In this document: piece by piece, positions 16,960 through 27,700 of the stretch
How positions within the stretch are numbered: position 1 is the first letter of the stretch
Layout of the letters: each line of letters begins with the position of its first letter
Source of the DNA: Bacilli bacterium
Lineage (GTDB): Bacteria; Bacillota_I; Bacilli_A; RF39; UBA660
Assembly: GCA_017513865.1 (NCBI GenBank)
Contig: JAFWMN010000010.1
Location: forward strand, 1 to 64,000
DNA: 64,000 bases
Direction: 5' to 3'
Program-made: the position numbers and the translations under genes
Notes under the pieces: generated by a model
Database searches by the model: none
Told to the model about the DNA's origin: nothing
What the model saw: the letters and a program-made list of their open reading frames with translations, nothing else

Positions 16960-19098
16960 TTACTTAAAAATTTCAAAGTATTTTTTAGAAACTCTATCAG
17001 CTAATCTTTTGTTTATTTGTGATTGATAAGTGATGCTTCCATTATTGTGTGACACATCTGGGGAAACAATAGTAAATGTTACAACTGGATCATCAGCTGG
17101 AGCATAAGCCGCAAAGGTAGTACTAATTGTTTCAGTGTCTACTTTACCATCGTTATTTGAATCAACAAAGCTTTGACTAGTTCCGGTTTTTCCAGCTGGA
17201 TTAAATACGGGATCAATATAACCTACTCCGGTACCATAGCTTGTTACAGCTTTAAAGCTTTCTCTTATTCTAGCCATAATATCAGGTGCGGTTTCAACTG
17301 TATTTAATTCTTTACTGTTTTTATCTTCCTCGCCATATATGTTTTTAAATATACGTAGTTGCATTCTTTTTCCACTATTTGCGATTGTACTCATATATTG
17401 AGCAAGTTGAAGTGGTGTGTAATTATCGTACTGCCCAATGGCAAAGTCAAGCAAATGTCCTGGGGCTGTATCTGTCCCTTTATAACCCTCGATTTCGTTT
17501 GGAAGATCTATTTCTGTTTTCACCCCTAATCCATATTGCTTAAAGGTATTTCGATATGTATTAAAGGCTTCTTTATCAATATATAATGGTTTGTTATACT
17601 TATAATTTCCTTTACCAACTTTAATGGCGGTATAGTACTGATAAGTGTTTGATGAATAAGCAATAGCGGTTATATCATTTAATCGCCCTAAGGGTTTCCA
17701 TGAACATTTTTCTGGGGTGGCAGCTATTTTAACACAGTTATCATATCTTACCTCACCGAATTTTAATGCTCCTGTGTTATAACCTACCGTTTGTGAAGCT
17801 CCTTTAACTACAGATCCGGCTACGACTGATGATGTTAGTAAGCCTGGAGTGTAATCTTTCACAACCAAATTACCGTTTTCTTCTTTTACTTGTTTGCCGG
17901 CCATAGCTAAAATTTCTCCAGTTTTAGGATTATTAATAACGACAAATGAACGATTGTAATATTGAGTATTGGCTTCTCTTTTAGTATTTAATACTTCTTC
18001 AGATAGTATTTGTTCTAAGTCTCTTTGAAGATTAATGTCTATCGATATTGTTATATCAGTGCCTCGTTTACCTTCTTCTATTAATTTATATGAACCGTCA
18101 TTTCTAACTTCATATTTGTTCTTTTTACCTTTTAAAATTTCTTCATATTGATATTCTAAATAGCTAATTCCAACTCTATCATCTAAACTATATCCTTTAT
18201 CTAAATAATAATCTTTTAATTCTAGTGGTATGCCACTTTTACTAGTAGATACGTTGCCAAGTAAGCTTCTAAAGGTTTCCCCATATGGATATACTCTTTC
18301 CCAATCTAATTTAGTATTAACACCTTTTAAGGAGCTTAAATTTTCAGAAATCAAAGCATATTCTTCATCTGTTACATCTTTATTTTTAATAACTTTCTCG
18401 GCATATGAGTAACCAGTGTTCATAAGGGTATATATATAAGCGGCTTTTTTATCTTTAGCATCATATATTTTCAAATCTTCTTCTGTTACTCTATCGATTT
18501 TTAGTTTTTGAATGTCATCAAGAGTTATTTTTCTCTCTTTTAATTTTTTCCATTCTTTTTTGGTTATCTTTTTATTAGCTTTTTCTTTATTGTTCTTAAT
18601 CCAAAAGTTTTTATAATCATAATCGTTTATTTTGGTTTCTAAATCTATCATATCAGCTAATTTATAGGCTATTTGAATTTCCTCTTTAGTTGTGATTTCA
18701 GACGGTTTTTTATAATAAATGACTTTGGTCGGACTATTATCAACTATTAATTTTCCGTTTCGATCATAAATTCTTCCTCTTGGCGCAGACTGGCCATAGA
18801 CAATTTTTTTTGTTAAAGTTTTTAATTCTCCAGTATGCTTTTCATTTTCAATAACTTGTATAAAGAAAAGAAATACGATTAATACTAATAGTAAAATGAT
18901 GATGATAAAAGTAAGAATATTATATCTTTTTTCTATTTCTAGTTTTATATCTTTTGTTTGTTTGTATAAACTAAAATTATAATTTTGATTTTGTTTTGTA
19001 GTGTTTATTTTTAAGGTTTTCTTTCTTTTTGGTTTATATTTCTTCTTCTTTTTCTTTGGTGTATAAATACTTCTTTTTCGTTTAAAAATATTTATCAT
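16960..19098 (-). CDS. class B penicillin-binding protein (transpeptidase)
   Basis: A 712-residue monofunctional transpeptidase that crosslinks peptidoglycan. A very basic cytoplasmic tail (about 55 residues with KKKKKKYKPKRKK-type runs) precedes a single membrane helix at about 59-82. The dimerisation region begins GRIYDRNGKLIVDNSPT near 108. Catalytic motifs are SVVK (SxxK) near 428, SSN near 479 and KTGTS near 637. The layout matches PBP2/PbpH-type elongation or sporulation enzymes (the SpoVD/FtsI type usually has a C-terminal PASTA domain, which is missing here). A GAGGTGAT site precedes the ATG. Confidence 0.92.
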   Translation of the reverse strand: MINIFKRKRSIYTPKKKKKKYKPKRKKTLKINTTKQNQNYNFSLYKQTKDIKLEIEKRYNILTFIIIILLLVLIVFLFFIQVIENEKHTGELKTLTKKIVYGQSAPRGRIYDRNGKLIVDNSPTKVIYYKKPSEITTKEEIQIAYKLADMIDLETKINDYDYKNFWIKNNKEKANKKITKKEWKKLKERKITLDDIQKLKIDRVTEEDLKIYDAKDKKAAYIYTLMNTGYSYAEKVIKNKDVTDEEYALISENLSSLKGVNTKLDWERVYPYGETFRSLLGNVSTSKSGIPLELKDYYLDKGYSLDDRVGISYLEYQYEEILKGKKNKYEVRNDGSYKLIEEGKRGTDITISIDINLQRDLEQILSEEVLNTKREANTQYYNRSFVVINNPKTGEILAMAGKQVKEENGNLVVKDYTPGLLTSSVVAGSVVKGASQTVGYNTGALKFGEVRYDNCVKIAATPEKCSWKPLGRLNDITAIAYSSNTYQYYTAIKVGKGNYKYNKPLYIDKEAFNTYRNTFKQYGLGVKTEIDLPNEIEGYKGTDTAPGHLLDFAIGQYDNYTPLQLAQYMSTIANSGKRMQLRIFKNIYGEEDKNSKELNTVETAPDIMARIRESFKAVTSYGTGVGYIDPVFNPAGKTGTSQSFVDSNNDGKVDTETISTTFAAYAPADDPVVTFTIVSPDVSHNNGSITYQSQINKRLADRVSKKYFEIFK

Positions 19099-19148
19099 AC
19101 TTCTATCACCTCAACTTTCTTTTTTCATATAATTTTGTAGGAGGATTT

Positions 19149-19409
19149 ATGCGCGATTTAATAAGAATTTTCGTCTTTAAAATCACTGTTCAAGATATTT
19201 TAAATTTCGGAATGGAAAACGATATTTTTTTAAGTGAATCTGAAGGAGAATTTTTACATTTTTATTTAAAAAATAATTGGGAGGAATTAATTTATGGAAA
19301 TCCTTTACCAATTATTCAAAAAATAGAAAATAAATTTGGTAAAACTAAAGGCGAATCTATTTGTAATTTGTTCTATAAATATAAGGAAAAATATAAAAAT
19401 TATTTATAA
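19149..19409 (+). CDS. small protein resembling DUF2624 (YqfT-like)
   Basis: An 86-residue helical protein on the plus strand with AGGAGG eight bases before its ATG. The pattern of a membrane-free helical bundle with a final LFYKYKEKYKNYL tail, and its place next to nfo, recall DUF2624/YqfT of Bacillus, which sits beside the nfo gene there too. Family assignment rests on context and rough pattern, not on a motif. Its end overlaps the nfo 3' end by 10 bases, tail to tail. Confidence 0.55.
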   Translation: MRDLIRIFVFKITVQDILNFGMENDIFLSESEGEFLHFYLKNNWEELIYGNPLPIIQKIENKFGKTKGESICNLFYKYKEKYKNYL

Positions 19410-20308
19410 TTTTTTCTTATGTCTTCTAGTAGATTTTCATTATATTTTTTATTTCTAATCATTTCAATTTCAAATTTATATGGTGGATATGTTCTATCTT
19501 TTCCACCATCCATGCTTATATATGGGGTTTCTAATATTTTAGAAACTTCTTTTAATTTATCATGGTATATGATTTTTATTAAGGAATCAAAACCAATGGT
19601 TCCTATTCCGATATTTTCATGGCGATCTTTATGTGATCCTTTTTCATTTTTACTATCGTTTATGTGAATACATCCGATCTTTTCTATTCCAATTATTTTA
19701 TCAAATTCATCTAACAAATTATCAAAATTAGTAATGTCATATCCAGCGTCATTTAGATGACATGTATCTAAGCATACCATTAATCTATTATTGTTTTTAA
19801 CGTTATCAATTATGTATTTTATCTCTTCAAAGGTTTTTCCTAGTTCTGTTCCTTTTCCGGCCATTGTTTCTAGACAAATAATTGGGCCTTCTTTTTCATT
19901 TAAAACAACATTTAAAGCTTTAGCGATATTTTCTAAGCCTTTTTCTTCTCCTATGCCAACGTGGCTTCCTGGGTGAAGGACAATTTTATCTATTCCAAGT
20001 TCGGTAGCTCTTTTTAATTCTTGCTTTAAGAAGTTGATTGCAAAATTATATTTTTCTTCATTATCATTAGCTAAATTTATTATGTATGGAGCATGGATAA
20101 TAACATTTTTTATATTTATGTTTTTGTTTTCCATAAGTTCTTTTGCTTCTTTTACTTTTTCTTTGTTTATTTCTGTTCTAAAAGTGTTTTGTGGAGCTCC
20201 TGTATAAAACATAAAAGTGTTTTCATTATAGCTTAAAGCTTCTTTAACGCTTCCTAATAATCCTTCATCCTTGGTATAAGATACGTGGCTTCCAATTATC
20301 AAATTCAT
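19400..20308 (-). CDS. nfo: endonuclease IV (AP endonuclease)
   Basis: The start is the ATG at 20,308 (MNLIIGSHVSYTKDEGLL), preceded by AGGTGATTTT; an upstream in-frame start would add 16 residues that do not fit the family. The product of about 302 residues is a zinc-dependent TIM-barrel enzyme that cuts DNA at abasic sites. Visible metal ligands are in GSHVSY, HPGSHVG, LETMAG, CLDTCHLNDAGYD and HINDSKNEKGSHKDRHENIGIG. All family signatures are present, so function is secure. Confidence 0.96.
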   Translation of the reverse strand: MNLIIGSHVSYTKDEGLLGSVKEALSYNENTFMFYTGAPQNTFRTEINKEKVKEAKELMENKNINIKNVIIHAPYIINLANDNEEKYNFAINFLKQELKRATELGIDKIVLHPGSHVGIGEEKGLENIAKALNVVLNEKEGPIICLETMAGKGTELGKTFEEIKYIIDNVKNNNRLMVCLDTCHLNDAGYDITNFDNLLDEFDKIIGIEKIGCIHINDSKNEKGSHKDRHENIGIGTIGFDSLIKIIYHDKLKEVSKILETPYISMDGGKDRTYPPYKFEIEMIRNKKYNENLLEDIRKNYK

Positions 20309-20342
20309 AAAATCACCTAGAAATATAATATCACATTTTGTA

Positions 20343-20675
20343 TTATTCGCCCACAAATTTTTCTAAAACTTTGAAACTTTTACTAATAATTTTTTCAATG
20401 CTTTTTTTTAATGTGTTAGAAATAAATAATCCGGTTTTTGATATTTTGTTTTGATAATCTTTATTGTTTATCTCAATATATTTAGTCAAATCAACGTTTT
20501 TCCCTTCATTTACGTCTTTTTCAAAAGCTTTTATTTGTTCGTTAGTTAAGGCCACTTTTTTACTATTTTTATATTCAAAGTAACCAGTATTTTGAGAAAT
20601 AAATAGGGCTAAAAAAATTATAAAACTTGTAAAAATAATATATTTAAAAATTTTGTTTTCGTTTTTATGATTCAT
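20343..20675 (-). CDS. small membrane protein between spoIIP and nfo
   Basis: A 110-residue protein with one N-terminal membrane helix (about residues 11-24) and an extracytoplasmic, lysine-rich helical remainder. Its start overlaps the last 11 bases of spoIIP, and an AGGAGAGTAT site lies inside spoIIP, so it is probably made with SpoIIP. A sporulation role is inferred from that coupling only. No family was recognised. Confidence 0.55.
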   Translation of the reverse strand: MNHKNENKIFKYIIFTSFIIFLALFISQNTGYFEYKNSKKVALTNEQIKAFEKDVNEGKNVDLTKYIEINNKDYQNKISKTGLFISNTLKKSIEKIISKSFKVLEKFVGE

Positions 20676-21609
20676 TTATATACTCTCCTAATATAGGGGC
20701 GATTAAATCTATAGTATTTAAAACTTCTTCTATGGTATTTTTTTCTCCACCTATTTCCATTAAAGTTATATTACTATTTAAATCTTGGTTATATATGCCG
20801 TTATTCCCTTTGCCTCCTTTAATTATTACACCTCTAGTTAAACTCGGATATTTTTCTTTTATTTTGTTGTTGATGTTGTTTGTTATTTTTAAATTTTCTT
20901 GATAGGTACTATATTCTTTACCAATCACAAAGAGTATTTTAGCGCACGATTTGCCATTTATGTTTATGGTGGATTTTTCTTTAGAAATTGAGTCTCTATG
21001 AATATCAATTATTAGTTTCAAGTCTTTGTTTTTATTTAGAATTTCTTCTAAAAATTTTCTACTTACTAAATAACTTTTACTATATCGCATATTATTTAAA
21101 TTTAAGTAATCATTTATGTTTTCTTCCATAACTAAAGTGTTTATATTTTGGTCCATTAATTTTTTTTGCATAATATACGAGGCCATCATAACACCTGGGG
21201 TTATATTATATCCTTCTAAAGCTTTACCTTCATACGACTCTCCTTGGTGAGTATTATAAAGAAAAACTTCAGGATTTTTTTCAATTGTTTCAGTATTTGG
21301 ATTACTTACGTATGCTATATCAATATTATCTATTTTATTTTGTTTTAAATGAAAAACATTATCTAATATGGTAACTGGTTTATTTACATCGATTATTTTG
21401 GAAAAAACTCTAGTTAGTAAATTACTAGCTTTCTTTTCATAAAGCATATAATAATTAGAATCTATTAATAAAGCTCTTATAAAAGATTCGTTGGTTGTCT
21501 TTAATCTAAAATTCATAAATATATTAAAAGATATTTGGTACCCTAAAAATATTAATAAAATATATCCTAATAATCTAAATTTAAATCTTCTTTTTTTTGT
21601 TTTTTTCAT
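20665..21609 (-). CDS. spoIIP: stage II sporulation protein P
   Basis: This 314-residue protein has an N-terminal basic stretch and membrane helix (about 11-30) and then the SpoIIP catalytic domain. Visible are LYNTHQGESY near 128 with the first zinc-binding His-Glu pair, IDIHRDS near 197, the Leu-rich strand FVIGKEYS near 223, and LMEIGGEKNT near 286. SpoIIP is the amidase/endopeptidase that, with SpoIID and SpoIIM, thins septal peptidoglycan and drives engulfment. Its presence points to a true spore former. It is a little shorter than the Bacillus protein. Confidence 0.93.
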   Translation of the reverse strand: MKKTKKRRFKFRLLGYILLIFLGYQISFNIFMNFRLKTTNESFIRALLIDSNYYMLYEKKASNLLTRVFSKIIDVNKPVTILDNVFHLKQNKIDNIDIAYVSNPNTETIEKNPEVFLYNTHQGESYEGKALEGYNITPGVMMASYIMQKKLMDQNINTLVMEENINDYLNLNNMRYSKSYLVSRKFLEEILNKNKDLKLIIDIHRDSISKEKSTININGKSCAKILFVIGKEYSTYQENLKITNNINNKIKEKYPSLTRGVIIKGGKGNNGIYNQDLNSNITLMEIGGEKNTIEEVLNTIDLIAPILGEYINES

Positions 21610-21655
21610 TTATATCACCATTTACATTATATTTATGGTTAATTAAATAAAATGT

Positions 21656-21684
21656 AAAAAAAGGAAAGTATTTTCCTTTTTTTT
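21656..21684. terminator. intrinsic terminator downstream of the giant surface protein gene
   Basis: AAAAAAAGGAAA and TTTCCTTTTTTT form a 12-bp stem around GTATT. About 70 bp of other hairpin-forming sequence lies between it and the giant gene. Confidence 0.82.
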
Positions 21685-21782
21685 GTGTGTTAGTACACTG
21701 TATAGAGCTTTTGTGAATGTACTACAGTGTTTCATAAACACCAGTAGAAGAACTATTTAATAATAGTTCTCCTCATTGGAAT

Positions 21783-24700
21783 TTACGAAGTATATGTACA
21801 TCCAGTTAGTTTAACTTGATTGATATTTAATGAAGCGTTTGATTTGTGATTTAAATATTCAAGTAGTATATAATAATTTCCTGTTAAACTTGCAGGTATT
21901 GATAATGTCCCACTGCCCGTATATCCATTGGTTAAAGTCATATTAATCTCTTTATGATATGTTGTACCATGGGAAAAGCTATCTATATTAGTATTAATAC
22001 CAAAATAATAATATCTTTTTGGGGTTACAGAATAATTATTATTTGTGCTCCATACACTACCACTTGCGCTTGAATATAGGCCACAATATTTTGATATATC
22101 ATATGTCTTAGCTGAAGTTGCCTGCCCCCTATAATCACCAGTATTAGTTCCAGCATTGAAATAATAAAATTTACTTGAACCACTGGTGTTATAATTAAAT
22201 GATAGTACAGATGCATGTGTTTTTGTCATACTGAATGTTGTATCCCTTGTTCCGTCAGTATTTAAAATCATTTTATCATTGTATTTGTATGTTGGATGAA
22301 TAACTACTGCATAATCTGGCATTGTAAAAGATTTTGTAGAAGAGTTTAATGTGGCTACTGTTGTTTTGCCATCTGAGCTTTTTACGGTAGCACCTTGATA
22401 GGTAAATCCTGATACGTTAGGTACAGTAAATGTTACTGTTGTATTTTTAGCTGCTGATGTAACATTTGGCACGACAGCAGATCCGCTTCCTACTGTACTA
22501 TTGTAAGTTGAACTAACTCTATTTTGCCCTGTTGTTGATATAAATTTATAAAACTGTGCATCACTATTATTACAAGTATAACTCTGGATATTAGTACCAT
22601 TGGCCATCGTTCCGCTTTTTACATCCATACATAGTCCAGTATAAGTTTTAATATTATAATAATTAGATTCTCCATTTGCAAGCGACCATCTTTCTCCATT
22701 TCCTGTTCCCCATGCATATGTTTGAATATTGTTTCCGGATTCAGCAGAATTACCTGCATTATCTATAACTTGTGTGCTATCTACTTGATTTTCTATATGG
22801 TAATAAACTACACCATCTATTATATTATCTGGAAGCATTTTAAATTTTTGAGCATTGCTCCCATTATCTTTATAAAGTTCTATATTAGTACCATTAACAG
22901 CTTTTCCACCTGTAACATCAACAACAAATGTGTTATCTTTTTTAGATACTATCTTATAAGTTGCGTTTGTTGAATTATTTCCAATGAAATTAGCTTTTAA
23001 ATCAACTATTTCAGAAGTTTCTCCAGTAACAGCTATATTGTATGAATATAAGCTTTGTGATGTATTGTTTCCTAGGCTTAAAGTTCCACCTACGGTAAGC
23101 GAACCATTATTATTATATATTCCACCACCATTATTGGTTGCCTTGTTATATACAATATTTCCACCTGTTATATTGGCTACAGCATTACCTCCCATATATA
23201 ATCCACCACCGTGAGTCGTTGCGGTATTATTAGAAATAGCACCTGCTGTCATATTGAAATTTGCATAATATCCTAAATGTATTCCACCACTTAATCCGCT
23301 TGATGCGTTGCCTCTAATTGATCCTGAATTTATATTAATAGTGCTATAACTTTCTTCTGTCCCGTCTTCACCGATTATAGCTCCACCAATTAATCCAGAA
23401 TTATTTTTAATAATTGCTCCATTGACATTAAGTATAGAGCCTGGCTTAATACTTAGTGCCCCTCCTCTGGCATTTGTTTTGTTATTTTGTAGTGTCGTTT
23501 TTTTGTTTAAAGATATTATTGAATTGTCAACTACTATCATTGTATCGCTATTGGTAATATTGTTTCCATCAATTGTGATGTTGTTTATATTTAAATTTCC
23601 AGATGTAATATTTATTATGTTGTCTAAGTTGGAATTTGCTCTAGTAACTTTGTTTATTATTTCTGTTCCAGTATCTCCATTGCTATCGCTGCTTGTTATA
23701 GTGATTGTTTTGTTAGAGTCCATATTCACTGTTGATGCTTGTTCAATATTATTCATGACATATATTGTTGCATCTGTTGTTGATGACGCTGATGAATATG
23801 CTTTATTTATCGTCGCGTATGGTTGTGATACTGTTCCTACTCCTGTAGTATCATTTCCATTTATTGATACATATAAATCAGTTTTTCTTAAATTGTATAT
23901 TGAATTTTCAGTACTTGTTCCGTCTGTTACTTTAGCTTCCACTATTCCATCGGTTCCAAGTGGTAATGTTACTGAACTTGTTGTTACTGGAACTTCTTCA
24001 CTATCATCTAGTTTATAACTACATGAGTATGGACTAGAACAGCCTGTAGGGTATGTAATTACTGCTTCCCCCGATACATTTTCGCTAAACGTTGGTGCTT
24101 CTATCGTTTTTGTTATTACTGAAACTGTTTCTGTAATATTGTTATTGCTTTCACTTGTTAATCTTATTCTTATTTCATAGTTCGTTTCTGGTTCTAGATT
24201 TGTGAATGTATACATGTTAGGTGATATATTTGGATTTGCTTGTGTTACCCATGTTTCTCCATGGTCTATCGAATATTCATATGTTACGATATCGTCTCCG
24301 TTTGGTACATATGCGTCTACTATTAATGTTATGGTGTCTGTTGTTGATTGTGTGGTTTTATTTGTGATTATTGGTGATGTACTAACTGTAAAATATCCTT
24401 TTTGACCTGTTTTATCTATTTTTGCATATGTTTTATCTATTTTACTTGTGTCATATGCTGTTCCATTACCTCCAACTAATACTGTATCTCCCAAAAACAT
24501 ATTTGTAGAATCAGTAACATTTGTAGTCACATAGTCTTCTGATGCATATATTGTTGTTAAGCTTGTACAATTTCTAAACATGCTATTCATATTTGATACA
24601 ATATCTGTATTAAAATTATTTAAATCAATGTTTGTCAAACTAGTGCAATTATAAAACATATATTCCATAGTTGTTACACTATTTGTATCAAAATTACTTA

Positions 24701-27700
24701 TGTCTAAATTAGTTAAGACTGAACACCCATTAAATAAATGACTCATGTCCTTTACTTTGCTCGTGTCAAAATTACTTAGATCTAAACTTGTGAGTTTTGT
24801 CCCACTAAACATTGAACTCATATTTGTAACGTTACTTGTATCAAAATTGGTTATATCTAATTGGGTTAAATTTGTACATCCATTAAATAGTGCGCCCATA
24901 TTGGTGACAGCATTTGTATTAAATGAATTTAAATCTAAACTTGTTAAGCTGCTGCAGTCTCTGAACATACTGCTAATGCTTGTAGTATTGCTTGTATCAT
25001 AATTATTATTAAAGCTTATAGAAGTTAAGGCAGTAAAATTTCTAAATATATGAGCTGAATTTTCATTTGCTATTACGCCATCTTCTCCGCCTATATGTAA
25101 AACATAGCCACTATTTCCATCACTTACTACCCATGCCATTACATTTCCAGTATTCATAATAGCTGATACATCCCATGAAGCTATGACGTTTTGAGGGATA
25201 TTTGTATTATTTTCAAATATTATGCTTGTTATACTGTTTTTATATTCACTTGAATGAAAATCTGTTGTATCACTTGCACTCCAACTTTTAATTACTGGAT
25301 TCGTTTCTGCTATTTTGCAATTATTATATTTAGTCACACCACTTATGCCACTATTTATATACATGTCTGTCGTAGTTGCATTTTCTGTTGTCCAATCAGA
25401 ACCCACATATACTACCTGTAAATTTGTAGTTCCATTGAACATGTTATTCATGTTTGTTACGCTACTAGTATCAAAATTACATAATGTAAGAATTTGTAAA
25501 CTACTATCTCCGCTAAACATGCTATCTAGCCTTGTTACATTACTAGTATTAAAATTAGACAAATCTATATTTGTTAAGCTTGTACAGTTGGCAAACATCG
25601 AGCCAATATGGGTTGCACTACTAGTATCAAAACTGCTTAAATTTATGCTGCTTAATGCTGTATTTCCTTTAAACATAGCTCCCATATTGGTTACATTACT
25701 TGTATCAAAATCCGATAAATCTAAGGAAGTTAAACTAGTACATCCTTTAAATATACCTTCCATTGTTGTAGCATTGTTCGTATTATAATTTCCATTAAAG
25801 TTTATCGAAGTTATTTCTGTAAATCCATCAAATAATCTTGCGGAATTTTCGTTTGCTATCACGCCACCTTTTCCACCTATGTGGAGTACATATTTTGTAT
25901 TATCATTTTGATCTGCTGTTACCCAGGCCATTACTGTTCCTGTGTTTGGCGTTGCTGATACATCCCATGAGGTTGCACCTGATGGTACATTTGTATGATT
26001 TTCAAATACTACGCTTGTTATAGATGATTTATATTCACTTGCATGGAAGTCTGCTGCTGCATTTTGATCCCAGCTTTGTATTACTGGGGAGTTTGCTGCT
26101 ACTGAACAATTTGTAAGTTGTGTTACTGAACTTACTCCACTTTGACTAAACATACCTGTTGTTGTAGCTCCAGATGTATCCCATCCGGTTCCTACGAAAA
26201 TTGCTTGCATATTGCTTGTAGTTCTAAACATATAACTCATGTCTGTTGCTGCACTTGTATCAAATGTACATAGTTTTAAAGTTGTGAGGATATTACAATT
26301 ACTGAACATATACGACATAACTGTTACATTGCTGGTATCGAAATTGCTGACATTTAAATTGGTTAAACTGGTGCAGTTATTAAACATGTATCCCATACTT
26401 GTTACATTACTGGTGTCTAGGGTACTTAGGTCTAGATTGTCGAGACAGTAGCATTGTTGAAACATAAACGACATAATATTAGTTGATGCTGTAGAATGAC
26501 TCCATCCTGCTCCAAAGGTTATGCTTGCTAAATTAGTGCAATTATTAAACATATATGTCATACTTGTTACATTACTGGTATCAAATGTACTTAAATTTAA
26601 ACTGGTGAGACTTGTACAATAATAGAACATATGTGCCATAGTATTAGTTGATGCTGTGGCATGCCCCCAGCCGGTTCCAAATGTTATACTAATTAATCCT
26701 CTGCAATTATAAAACATGCCTTGCATACTTGTTACATTGCCAGTATCAAAAGTACTTAGATTTAAACTAGTCAGGCTACTACATCCATAAAACATATGGT
26801 ACATACTTGTTACATTACTGGTATCAACGTTGTTTAAATTATTTAAAGTGGTGAGACTGCTACAGCCTTTAAACATTTCCCACATTTTGTTACTTTCTGC
26901 TGTAACATTATTCCAGCCTGTTCCAAAGGTTATTGTAGTAAGTCCTGTACAGTCAGAAAACATTTGCTGCATGCTTGTTACTTTGCTGGTATCAAAAGTG
27001 CTTAAATCTAAGCTGGTGAGGCTTGTGCAGCCAGAAAACATTCCCCCACTACCTGTATTACTTCCCATCGCTGTTACATTACTAGTATCTATACTGCTTA
27101 GATTATTTAAAGTGGTTAAGGCGCTACAGTCGGCAAACATACCTGCCATATTATTACTTGCTGCTGTGGCATTTCCCCATCCTGATCCAAAGGTTATTGT
27201 AGTAAGTCCTGTGCAGTCAGAAAACATATAGTACATACTTGTTACATTACTGGTGTCAAATGTACTTAAATCTAAACTAGTTAAACTAGTGCAATTTCTG
27301 AACATGTATTGCATATTATTGGTTGATGCTGCCGGATGACTCCAGCCAGTTCCAAAAGTTATACTTGTTAAGCCGGAATCTCCAGAAAACATAGATGACA
27401 TAGTTGTTACTTTGCTGGTATCAAAAGTGCTTAAGTTTAAGCTAGTTAAGCTAGTACAATTTTGGAACATATATGACATGTTTATTACATTGCTGGTATC
27501 AAGATTGTTTAAATTATTTATTGTCGTTAAGTTGCTGCAATTGTTGAACATATACGACATATTATTGGTTGATGCTGTACTATTACTCCATCCGGAACCA
27601 AAGGTTATACTTGTTAAGCCTGTGCAGCCAGAAAACATATAGGTCATACCTGATACTTTACTAGTATCAAAAGTACTTAAATCTAGGCTAGTTAAACTAG

